Assembly (NCBI GenBank): GCA_023333565.1
Contig: JAJKFH010000374.1
Coordinates: 5,084,001-5,148,000 of the forward strand
Source of the DNA: Puffinus mauretanicus
Taxonomy: Eukaryota > Chordata > Aves > Procellariiformes > Procellariidae
Length of the DNA stretch: 64,000 bases
Reading direction: 5' to 3'
Every line of letters starts with the position of its first letter. Positions within the stretch are counted from its first letter, which is position 1. The notes under the pieces were generated by a model. It made no database searches. It worked only from the letters and a program-made list of their open reading frames with translations, and was not told the origin of the DNA. The translations under genes and the position numbers were made by a program. This document shows positions 36,900 to 48,001 of this stretch, one piece after another.

Positions 36900-38596
36900 T
36901 AACTAGGTTGATGTAGGCCTGAAATTTAGGTGAACACAAAAAAGCATTTATAAGTTCCCTATAATTTGTTTTAAATTCTACCACTACCAGTTTTAGACAC
37001 AATGTAATTAATCTCATGTTTTATTTGGGTTTTTAACATTGTAGTGATTTTTATAGGAGTCACAGTGAAAGTAGTAAATCGAGAGCGTATTAATTTTCTG
37101 TTATATGAAATGTTAAATAAAATAAATTTATAGATTTATAAAAAAGCTTTCATTTTAATTCATTATGATTTTAAATTACATTGCCAAGGCTTTCCAAATG
37201 TGTGATTTTAAAGTCAGCAGTAACCTTTCAAAAGATAAATGATTTAATAAATTACTTTTTTTACAGGTAAAATTACCTCGAGACAAAATATTACACAAGC
37301 CATGGAAACAACTACAAAAAATGGGTACTTTGAACACTGTTTTCTCTGAAAAAATATATGAATGAGTGATTTTTGCCTTCTGCGTTTTTATCTAGAAAAA
37401 GGTTTTAAGACTTGCTGTTACTTTCAGCTAAGGGGAGATAAAAAAATCTCCATGATGGAAGCTTGTTGTTATTTTTTGAAAAGAGATTTTGGGTCCCAGT
37501 TAGTGGGGGTTTTATAAAGATACAAGTTACTTATATCGTCGGTTCAAGACAGAACATGAAAGTAATATTGTGCTGGACAGACTTCCAAGAATTTTCAGGA
37601 AGGCAAACAACATTGTCTGTTACAGTAATCGTGTTCTGACATTTTCAATAACCACTCACCTTACCCATCCAAGAAAACATATAAAAAAACCCCAAACCCA
37701 AAACCAAGCCCCAATGTTTTTCCCTTAAATATCTTTCTAGGCAGGAATGATCTAATCTTAGCAAAGTCCCTCCTGTATCACCTCTACTATAACACACATT
37801 CCCTATTACTAGCAGCCATAACCGTATTCAGTCAAGATAACAGAACAGCCCAGACTAACAAATAAAAATTTTAAGAAATAGCAGAGGCATTCTTGTAACT
37901 TGTGCAGACCCCATGAAAATGTGCACAATGACAACGTTGTCGTTCAGGGGATGAGACAGGAAGGGGTGAATGGAAGAACAGCTACGTGATTAACTGTCCT
38001 GTCTGTAGGTCATCTGCTTGACCATTTACTATGTTGAAGACGCAGAGTTTGTTGATTCTCCAGCATGATGGTCAGGGTTTTCACTCTGTTGACCACTTCA
38101 GAAATGAGATTTTATATCATTTTTCACTCGATGCTCCCTGGGTTTTATTTGGCAGTTCAGAAGGAAGTGAATCTGCCGATGACCAAACCAACAGGCATAC
38201 AAAAAAAATGCTTAACGTAGAAGGGCAAGATTCTAAGTGAGATAAAGGCTGCTTTCTGGTTTGGCTGTGATGGTGGCCAGACCATACTTCAGTGCAGAAC
38301 CTAGGTGGTGAAGAGGCAGAAAAGGCAGGCTTGTCTGTAATACGAGTCATTCTGTCTATACCCCAACTGTACTTAAATCGTTCCAGCAAAAGCCCATGGG
38401 TCCGCTCCAAACAAACCACTGATGAGCTTCTTCTCAAAGTACGGATCATCACAAGGAAAAATAATACTCTTCAGAGCATTATTTTAACAGTAGTACTCCA
38501 TACTTTTTTAAAGAAAAATACCAAAACCCTGCAAGTCCTTTCTTCCAGGTCTGTTAATTTGACCACCCCCCTTGGGATTCGCAGACTGATCTTCCT
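36900..38596 (-). other. STON2: STON2 3' untranslated region, extent uncertain
   Basis: Sequence downstream of the STON2 stop codon on the minus strand. AATAAA hexamers on the minus strand occur at 38,144-38,149, about 450 nt after the stop, and at 37,022-37,027. Which, if any, is used cannot be told from the sequence, and the UTR may extend further left. Confidence 0.4.
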
Positions 38597-38680
38597 TCAC
38601 TGCGTAGCACATTCATTGACATTTGCAGTATCTTCTCCCTTCAGATCCTCATTCAAGCTTTTTTTCTGCTCTATTTCGAC
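38597..38680 (-). CDS. STON2: STON2 terminal coding exon
   Basis: 84 nt including stop: VEIEQKKSLNEDLKGEDTAN followed by VNECATQ and TGA at 38,597-38,599. The acceptor is excellent (CTTTTTCCTCTGCCAG/GTCG), and it enters in phase 0, which is the exit phase of exon 39,777-39,979. From memory, vertebrate stonin-2 isoforms end in VEIEQKKSLKPDFEGEDLEN and a short tail, so this is the conserved C-terminus. The VEIE segment completes the last beta-strand of the mu-homology domain. Confidence 0.95.
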   Translation of the reverse strand, partial: VEIEQKKSLNEDLKGEDTANVNECATQ

Positions 38681-39776
38681 CTGGCAGAGGAAAAAGAGGG
38701 AGAACATGAGAAAGGAAAACAAAAGATTCAAAAATCTTCCTTAGTGGCGGTTCGTGTCCTGCTCAGGTGAAGAAACTCTTGGCAAACTGAGAGGGTTGTG
38801 AAGAGAAATAGACTGAAGAGGGAAAGCTGGATTTTATTTACTATAAGTGTTTTCAGTCTAATCCAAACAGTTTTATGATTCGACAATGTCATGACATCAG
38901 ATAATGTCATGCAGAGAACCGGTCTCACATAATTTATATTCGTTACCATCCCCAGCTGTACTTTGATTCCAAACCCAGAATCAAATCTGCAGAGGATAGG
39001 TGCCTTCCTAAGTGACAGCAGAAGACCAGCCTCAATTTTAAACTCTGCAAACACTGATGTATAAAGCAAAGAGATTCATTTTCAAAATGCACATCTACAT
39101 TTGTGTTCTAAATTTCAACACCTCCGAAAACTCAGGGATAATCCAATGTTTAATTCTTACACGGGATACTTAGGAAGATCAAATACCATCTCCAGGGAAT
39201 TTAAGAGACTACTAAAAATGTAATTACAATTACCATTAAAAATATTTGCCATGAGAATCTTTTCAGTATCTCTCATCATTGCTCTTAAAGAAGGCAGGTA
39301 GGATGCCAATTTCTCTGCTGAGTGATCAGCTAACATGCAAATTTTGGCATACTGAGATTCTTGGCAGGTATATATGTAGTGCATTTTCCCATCTGCTCCT
39401 CTCCTTAGGGCAGGCAGGAAGAAGAAATATTTAAGCAGAGAAAGAATGCGATCCTTTTGTCTGCTGTAGCACTCCCACTGTAGCTGCTGTGAAGAGCAGC
39501 AAAACTCCCTGCTCACACTCTTACCGTAGCAGCTGATCCCCAGTAGCTGGCAGTGTGTATGCTCTTCCACAAAGCAACTGCAAGCAAGTTTATGCCATCT
39601 TCGCTGAGGGATAATCCACTGCTTGTTTGCCAAGAATCAATAGGAGCACATGGGTAGCTCCTGCACAGAGCCTGGCATGCGCCAAATTCCCACCTCATCT
39701 TATTTGTCTGCCCACACTTTTCAAGACAATGAAGTGTGCAAAGTAACCATGGTGACTGCCACATGCTCAGTTTTAC
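38681..39776 (-). other. STON2 last intron
   Basis: Between the last two coding exons. If it is not spliced, the frame continues through the donor for 87 more residues to a stop at 39,513-39,515. No other exon-like element was found. Confidence 0.85.
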
Positions 39777-39979
39777 CTTGTAACTGTAGTGTGCTGAATA
39801 GTTGACCCACTTCCTCACGTCCGTCTTGTCCTCCACAGAGATGGACCGAACAGTGGCTTTGGATGCAGAAGTGGTGGGCATGTCAAATTCCACATCTACA
39901 TAGCGGACAAAACTGGAAGGCACTTCCCGGTCAGAGCCAAGCTCTAGGTGACAGAAGAAGCAGTGAGGATGGCCAGAAG
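39777..39979 (-). CDS. STON2: STON2 coding exon, end of mu-homology domain
   Basis: 203 bp, phase 1 in and phase 0 out. It encodes ASGHPHCFFCHLELGSDREV and continues through SISVEDKTDVRKWVNYSAHY to SYK. The acceptor is CTCTTTTTCCAG/CTTC and the donor AAG/GTAAAA. It matches human stonin-2 closely. This is the C-terminal part of the mu-homology domain, the synaptotagmin-binding module. Confidence 0.96.
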
Positions 39980-42900
39980 CTGGAAAAAGAGAGCAAACAG
40001 ACATGAAAGTTGTGTTGGATGGATCAGAAAACACAACATCTAGAAGGAAGCGACATCACAAAACTGCAAGAAACCAAAGAATCTGTCTGGGTGAACTAGT
40101 TCGTAGCAAGTGACAGTATCTTACCTGTTTCAATGTTGCTGGAGTTTCCAGAGGAATTAAACAACCTGCAAAAAGGACTGTCAATCACTCTAGTTTGCTT
40201 TTGGTGGGTGAAAATACAAGATGTAAATCAAGCACAGTAGGGCAAAGCTATTTTCCCCTCTTCTGATTCCCCCAGTGTATGTAACATGCCAAGTACGTTG
40301 TGGCACATCTTTCTGAAATGTCATGTATTGATAGTAAGGAAAGGTGGGATTTGGCAGATATTTCACATTTATTTGAAATTGTTATCCCCATTTTTAGCAA
40401 AAGAAAATATACTGGATAAGGTTAAATAACTTTCCTGGATTCAAAAAGCAAAATTGTGGGCAGCTTGGAAATAACCGTTTATTCCTTACTCTAACCTATA
40501 ACAAGATGGCTTGGCATTAAAGATGGCAAGGTGAGGAAGTAATCATGTTTAGCTCTGTCATCTGTAAATGATAACCTTTGTTATTATTTTTTCCCCTTTG
40601 TTTTTCTGGACAGCAGTGATGTTTAAAAATTAAAGTAGGGACTGCTCGTCAAGCTGGGCTGGTTTTATTTCTGACTGCTGCCAACTCCCTAAGCTCTTGA
40701 GCAAGTCATTTAAGGTCTGCGCCTCACTTTCTCTCTCTGCAAAATGAGGATGAGTGCCTTCAAAGCCACCTTGGGCTTTCTGATTGAAGGGATCCTATTA
40801 TCTAAGTATGTGTAAATGAAAGTAATGTATAAATAAACGAATGGCATCCTCGTCTGCCACTGTTACAGGCTTTAGGATTTCTGACTACTTGTTCTTCTCC
40901 GTACAGCTCAGCAAGGTGTACAGGACAGAGGGAAGGAAGGAGGAAGGCAGGCAGAGTGAAAAGAACTGGGTAGGGAAAGCCCAGAAGCTCCCCCTGGGAA
41001 GAGGAGGAAAACACCGCCGGTGAAGGACTTGCAAGCCTGGGCCTTGAAAAGGAAGTCAGCTCCTCATCCAGAGCTTAGCCCAAAAGCCAGCCTTGTTGAG
41101 TTCAAGCTTGAAAAGCAAGATGTGGGATTTTGAGATATTACTTGTCCCAACAGGATGAGATTGAGCAGTCTTTGGAGGGCTTAGGCATTGCAACATCCCA
41201 CTTAACCTCTGAAATAGGGTTGGAAAAAAATTTCAACCCAGTGTAAGTATGGGTAAAAATTTCATCTAGAGTCAGCCTCGTAGTTCCAAATGGTCTAGCC
41301 AGAGTTGTCTCACAACCGGAAGGTTTATAAACTTATGTCTGTGCAGCAAATCCAGCGAGAGGCTATGCAGTTCCGCAGAGACCACAGAGATATGCAGCAT
41401 CACGGCTGGAGCCAAGATATGAATGAGTGCGTGCATTATCAAGCAGATACAAAAGCTTGGGTTCTGCAAGCATTAAAATACATCACCTGCTTTTCATTAG
41501 GATTAATTATCCTAAGCAGAGTTGCCCTAGTTCTAGAGCGAGATGGGATCTCTCTCTGACAGTGCTTCCCAGCTTTTCATACCCGGAGCATACTTTTTCC
41601 AGATAAAAAGCATGGTGCACAGCAGACCTTCAAGATGATCCTACCCACCATGGGCTAGCAGCAGCCCCATGTGCTCTCATGGAGAACACTGTGCCCTCCA
41701 GCACCGCAGGGCTTTTTGCTTCTGCCCAGTTCTTGAGCTTGGCTGTGGTGGGCACAGCTGTGGCGGCAGTGCACTTCAGCCTCTGCCATGGGACGCTCGG
41801 GTGCCGCTGCACATACCTGGGAATCACTGCTCTCTGGCACTGCGTTATGAAGATGCCTAAAAATGAGTCATTCCTGGCTCAAAAATCCTGTGTTCAGCAC
41901 TCCATACTGGCAACCAACTCCCAGCCTCAGGCTCCCCATCCGTTCGTAACTCTTTCCTCACCCTGTACCAGTCTCGGCAGACTTCTCATTGTAATCCTTC
42001 CTGCTCATCTGCTTTGCTATGCTTTTCCTCTCCTCTAGTTTGCCGTGGTTGCTCCCTCCTTCAGACTGCCTGGGTTGCAGCGGGGGCCCACAGCAGCCCA
42101 GGAGGGGCGGCTCTCTGCTGATCAGCTTGCGCTGCTACACTCCTGAGCTGGCATGTGCTCGGTTGCTTTTGGGATGGACGCGTGTGAAGGTAACATTGGG
42201 ACGTGTTTAACTGGGCTTGAGCACACGGCGTGACAGGTGCTTTGGAGATCTGAGCTTTTAAACTCTTCATAATTTCAACTGGACACATGGAACCGGCAAC
42301 CACTCTTCTAACACACCTGAATGTTGGTGCATATTCACAGGGTCAAAAAAAAAAAGTGGGGTGGGAAATGAAGGGAAAAAAGCCAAAAAAAATTAATGCA
42401 ATACAATTAACAAAGCAATTTTTCAATAATTTAATTTCTTCTGGTAGGAGTACCCACTAACAGAAAAGACCATGCACAACACTGAAAAAAACGTGGAAGT
42501 TATTCATTTAAACCAGCTCAGCATGGTAGGCAACCAGATGAACTGATTTAAGAAAGCAACTCCTCCACTGGAGCTATAGCAAAAATACCAAGCACATCAG
42601 TGTTCATTAGTGTCCTGAGTGTGAGGCACACAAGGCACAACTTCTGTAGACTTTCTCTTTGTTCAACAGGCTCATTCAGAGCTCTTTCTCTAACGGACAG
42701 GTACACTTTTCAGTAAAATCAGGAGGAAATCAACAGACTGCTTTTGTTTTGCATCTCTTACTTCCTTGAGCTACTAACGTTTCATTCTAACAATCAAGGA
42801 CCTGATAATATAATTCATATATATGCACGGGTTACCGTGATAGGAGGGAATCTGTTCCAAACGACTCTGATGTCCCAACATGTTTGGATTAAATGATTTA

Positions 42901-45900
42901 ATTTACTTCAGAAAGTATACCAGGCAGCATGCCTGGGATCCACAGCCAAACTAGACCAAAGTTCAAATATCCAGATCCAAGGCTCTGCATAGAGGCTACA
43001 TCCCTGCTTCGCTGGAAGAGCGTTTTCCCACGATCAAAGACCGGCTGGATGTTTTCCTAATATTCTGCTGGTGGATTAAAAAAACCCAAACATGTGGAGG
43101 CCAGCCAGCTGCAACTGAGGCTCTGCAGAGCCTGTAAACAGGCTTTCTTTATCAACTGCTTTGATCATATTAATTGTGAATATGAGAAGGGCAATAAAGT
43201 TTAACAAGCTATTTTGGAAAGGATCTCAGCAATGTGCTCAGTAGAATCCAGTCCATGGTTTTTTCCTAGGTCAAATCATAGTCAGAGTACAGACAGTCCT
43301 TCATCTGTCATACGCTTTTCAATGTCCAGTCACAAGCAGACGCTTTGGCTACAAAATAATACAGAGAGTGCTGACAACAAGTTCCTATAGTGAGAGTGCA
43401 AAGGGCCCCATCCCATTAGAAAGCACAAAGAGAAAACATTTGGGTAAGACAGCTGAAATAATTCTTCACAATTTGGGAGCTAGGATTCTCAACCTGAACG
43501 CAAGCAGCGAGCTTCGGGAGGGACCGGCCCTCCTCTCCTGGCCGTCAGGGCAGACCACAGGTGGGGCGGATGGTGTCATACGCCTCACGTCTACACAGCG
43601 CCGGCACCAGTCTGCATGCAGGGAATGGAGTGAAGCACAAGAGGTCCAAGAGACCTGGAGACCTCTGGAGTCCCTGGGATCACGTTTGCAAGGGACTGAT
43701 GTGTCAGAGCACGCAACGTGGATGAACAAAGGGTCCCATAGCAAGTCTGGGCCTAAGTACGTACTTCTTTGATAGGCACACAGGCACGTGTGCTGGGGGC
43801 AGTCACGCAATGCATATGCCGCAGGTCGTGTGGACAGGTTGTGCGGCCTCTGGAGGCAGGATGGAGCTGGAGACTGTGGCTACCTGCAGCATTTCTCACC
43901 AGCTGCAGTGTGATGCCACCACCTCCCTCCTGCTCTGTTGTCCCAGGCACCAGAGCAGTTCATTAGCAGACCAGACATTTACACAGGACCCAGAGCGCTG
44001 GTAGGGGTGCGTTGCAGGTACCACAGTAAGAGAGCATGAAGTGCGAGTCAGGGGAATATTTTTATACTTAGTGCTTGAGAACTGCATCATTTACAGGCAC
44101 TTCTGCAAATAGGTGGAAGTGAGTTATTACATGACTTGTGGGTAGGGCTGGAAAGAGCCAAGCATGGACAAGGTTGGGAGTAGACCACACATCAGTGTCA
44201 TGTGGTCAGAAGTGTATGTGGTCCATCAGGCAAATCTAAGAAGGAGTGGGAATCAATGCTTTTGAGTAACACTTACCTCCCTCTTTGTTCGCCATATACT
44301 TTGAGTAAGGAAAACCACGGGACTGTCGAGAAGAGTAAATAGTCCTTGAAAGATAAGGTCAGATTTAAACTACACTTGGCCTGCCCTGTCATCACTTTGG
44401 GATTCCCTCCCTCATGTGTCCTGGCCAAGACAGTGCTTCCAAGGCCCTTCCTTTCCCTGCAATTACATCTGTCCTGACCGGAGGGGTGAGGACACGCTCT
44501 TCCTCTCAGGATGTAAACAAATACTAACTGCCCTGCGTTCTGCACGGTGACACTGATGCATAGATGCTCTGCGGCAGGGCTCCAACAGCAGCGCCAAGTC
44601 CGTGATGCATTTCCCCCTGACACAGGGTATATATAATAAAGTCTTACACTGGGAAAGGCGAGATCAAGGAAACAGGAGACATAGATCAACTTCTCCCTCA
44701 AAGTTGCGATGGGTAAGGGAGCATCACCTCGCAGGAGGCAGTAAAGCCAGGAGTTCTGCCTCTTCTGTTTGCTACCAGCATGTTCTGTGATTATGTTAAA
44801 GTTTGGGGGCTTTTGTCTCCCCAGCTGTAATGCCTATAGGGTATATGGAGATCTTTGGTGAGAAAATGCCACAGAAGGCCCAATTTCACAGCATCTCGCT
44901 CCCAGAGCTCATGCAGATGGCATAGTGAGATTTTCCTCACAAGCATGTTATTGCTCATAAACAGTCTGAGATTAGTTTTTTATTGCAATATTTCTCTTGA
45001 GTTCCCGAGCTCGCTCTCCTTATGCCCCGCACTACAGAAAACACGCAGCCTTCACTTTTGTCAGTGATATCCCTCCAAATTTGTAACCTCTGGTGTAAGC
45101 TGGCGTACTTAGGCCAAAATGTGATCCAAAAGATTAGAAGACTTGGATCATTGTTTTGCTGACGCTATAGCTCAAATTCAGGAAAAACATATGTCCTTAG
45201 AAAGTGCCAAATCTGGTACAACACTGAACTTTCAGGGAACACCGAATACGGAAACCCACCCGGTCACCCAGCTGCATTACTACAGCATTTACACTAAAAA
45301 GTGCATCTCATTTGTAAAAAGCTAGTCTAGATCAGAGAAATCAAGAAGCAGAATTCACTACGAATAAAAATAAACCTGAGTTGTCTAGCTTTATTGCACA
45401 CCATGGATGAAAGTCAGGAAGCGGAATGACTGGCAGCGATGGCCAAAGGGAACAGTAGCTTGCTCGTGTTATTTGAATGTTTAATTATGAACATGTTACT
45501 GGAAATGTAAAGGCTTGTGTGTTTTATGTCGGTATACTCTCTTCAGGTTTAAGCTGTATTTACCTGTCTGCACTGATTACAGAAACATAGCCACGAACCG
45601 GTATTTGGAAATTTTTTTTTTTTTTTAATGGTTGCACAGTATCTTCTGTCCTCTTACGAACCCCATTCCAGACACTTTGTACCACTTAGTTGTGGTACAC
45701 ACGTTGAAATATATAGCACTGGCCCAGTATGCTTAGCAATGCATGGAAAAGAAATCACATGTGCTGGAACTACAGCAATTTATCTGGTCCTGTCATTCAG
45801 CCCCGTGGCATAGTATCTTGCCTTTGCAAGCTACCTGAAGAAGCCCTGCTTCCAGTAACAGTGCTAAGCACACAGAGGTGTTTGATGCCTAAGTCCCATC

Positions 45901-46166
45901 ACGTACTCATAAAAGCAGAGACAGAAGGCATATTTTTGCATCCGGAAAACCTAAACCTGTTTTTATCGTTAGCAATGTTTGTAGGATATGTAAAACTACT
46001 GCAGTGAAGGGTCAGATAAATGCTTCATGCAACTAACTGATGCCCTTTGGTATACTGCACAGGATGATTTATCCCTCACCATGTAAACCCAGTATTCCCT
46101 ATCTTCCAAAATACAGTTTACTTCCAAAATTAGTTTACTCCTGCAGAGATGGTATGCACCACTCAC
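39980..46166 (-). other. STON2 intron with a candidate small exon
   Basis: 6.2-kb intron. It contains the exon-like unit at 40,125-40,165 and GC-richer patches at about 41,660-41,830, 42,050-42,200 and 43,500-44,000 that have no recognisable gene. Poly-T at 45,612-45,626 is the only clear simple repeat. Confidence 0.8.
40125..40165 (-). other. STON2: Candidate 41-nt cassette exon in STON2
   Basis: The unit is flanked by a strong acceptor (CAGTCCTTTTTGCAG/GTTG, with a branch-point-like ATTGAC upstream) and a strong donor (ACAG/GTAAGA). Its length is not a multiple of three. Spliced from the large exon (phase 1), it would be read CLIPLETPATLKQ and shift the next exon so that a TAG stop follows after 11 codons. 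That stop would lie about 167 nt upstream of the last junction, so the transcript would be predicted to undergo nonsense-mediated decay. No such segment is present in the human protein as I know it. It may also be an unused pseudo-exon. Confidence 0.4.
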
Positions 46167-48001
46167 CTGAATTTTTGTCAGGCAGTCGATTTATCCTCCA
46201 TACGATGGAATTAAAGGCATGCTCGTATTTGGCAGTTCCCAAAGTTACTCTCATTACTGGCTCAGAACCAGACAGACTGGTTGATCCAAAAGTGGCCCCC
46301 TTGTTCACCTTGGCTTTCAAAGATTTCTCCCCCAGGACACTCTCCCTGCGGAAGTTCTTCACCCACTCGTTTGGCACTGGGTAGCGGATCATCACATTTT
46401 CACAAGGGACCTGAGTTAAAGGGTCACGGTTGGAAGAGAACCCGGTGGACATCATCAGCCAGCTCTGCACCTCCACCTCAGCACCATTGATGCTGGCAGC
46501 TGTCCTCAGAGTAAAAGGCAAAGTCTTCTCAGCAAAGACAGTTCTGAATCGCATCAGTTCAAACCGGCAGGCATCCAAGGGGTTGAACAGGATAATACGG
46601 GAGTTATTAAACATGTCCTCATCCACACATGAATGGAACCGACAGCTGTATAATTTAATCCACTTAGTGGTAGTAGTGGGCATAATATCCTGCCTTGCAA
46701 CTATTTCATCCCTTTGATCAGGATATCGTTAAGGCCCAGTCTGCATTCTGCGAGGCCAGAAAGGAAGCTGAGAACATAGATATGGGTCAGCACACTGTGC
46801 TGGAGAATCACACTGTCTCCTTTGGCCAAGATGCCATGAAACTCATCCCTGACATCAACCGTGATTTCTTCTTCTTGATAGTTTAGTCCCACTGTGCTCA
46901 GATCTGTTGATGAGGCTGGCAAGCTCATCAGTGTGTCTTGCACAGCACTGATGAAGCTAAGGAAGTCTTCGTAATCTGTAGTCCCAAGCTTGATAATTTG
47001 CTCTCTCTCTGCTGTGTGAGCTATGGCTGGCTTAGGCTGATACTTCTTTTTCTCCTTGTAGGTTGTGCGGTCCAACCGCACACTGTGTATCCTTCCATTC
47101 TCATCATAGTTCTGGAGTTTGCGCTCTGAAATCTCATGATTGATTTCAAGTTTGAATTCCCGGAAAGGCTTCTCCAGTCCTTTCTCATAAAAAAGCTGTA
47201 TACATCCACTGTCAGTCAGCTTGACATATATTGGTCCCCAGTGCCTGGATGACATAATATTCTTCTTCTCTGGGATCCTGAGCATCATTGGCCATCCATC
47301 CTTTGGCTGAGCTGGTGCCAGGTTAAATAAGGCTGCATCCAGATCATATGGCATCATGGGGTCATCATCAGGCAAGGTAGGGCTGCTCACACGATCTGGA
47401 TCTCCAATCTGGAGTTGCTTGAGCTGCTCTACAGCATCTGTGTGGGTTACACTTTTGTTTGCCTCATGGAAACTGATGGTATCAGGCTCTTGATGGAGAA
47501 CAATGAGAGAGTCTCTTTGGCTTTTGCCTGGAGCACTGGAGACAGAAGAACTTTTGGAACGCCTGTCTCGCTCCTCAAAGAATGAGCTGAATGGATTGAT
47601 GGGTGAGGGCTGGACATCTCGCAGAGATTCATCCAGGAAGGGATTAGTAGCACTCCATGGTGGTGTTTCAACGGAAGGCAACTTGGTTAAGGAGGAGAGA
47701 TCTAGTTTTTGAATTTTGGAGAGGTCACCTAATGTGCTTTTAGGACGTTCTCTTTTCTTAAAGGATGTAGTGAGGTTAAAGTTAACATCTGGAGTCTGTG
47801 TTTCTGCAGGTGGGGTGTCTGTTTTCAAGGGAGAAAGGTTCTGTGGTGAAACACTGACTTCATTGTCATCAAAAGTCACCCAGCTGGGAAAGCGAACTGT
47901 GGTTGGGGTAGATGAATGCCCATTCATGGAGGTGTTGTTCAGCTGCCAGTTGACAGCCTCCATATCTACCTCTTCATCTTCCTGGAGAGACGAGGAATTG
48001 T
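46167..48001 (-). CDS. STON2: STON2 large exon, with a one-base deletion
   Basis: 1,835 bp, phase 1 in (completing Asp of DNSSSLQEDEEV). It should leave in phase 1, which needs a length divisible by three; one base is missing. In order: AP-2-binding WVTF (47,871-47,882), two NPF motifs for EH domains (47,637-47,645 and 47,589-47,597, in ATNPFL and SPINPF), the stonin-homology domain from about DGWPMMLRIP (from about 47,295), and most of the mu-homology domain. Conserved reading breaks at GGGATGAAATAG near 46,709: the family has KGNEIV but the frame here gives KGMK and a stop at 46,701-46,703. The correct frame resumes at once (MPTTTTKWIKL) and stays open and well conserved to donor TTCAG/GTGAGT. 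If the base is really missing, the protein would lose nearly all of its mu-homology domain. Confidence 0.95.

Larger units (their letters stand above)
20701..36900. other. Intergenic region with no recognisable gene
   Basis: About 16 kb between the GTF2A1 promoter and the STON2 3' end. I checked the longer open frames on both strands and found no conserved protein, no spliced series of exons and no tRNA-like element. It contains a possible ancient CR1-like fragment at 22.3 kb, a short GC-rich patch at about 30,590-30,690, and simple repeats. The true left limit of the STON2 3' UTR is unknown, so the right boundary is approximate. Confidence 0.6.
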
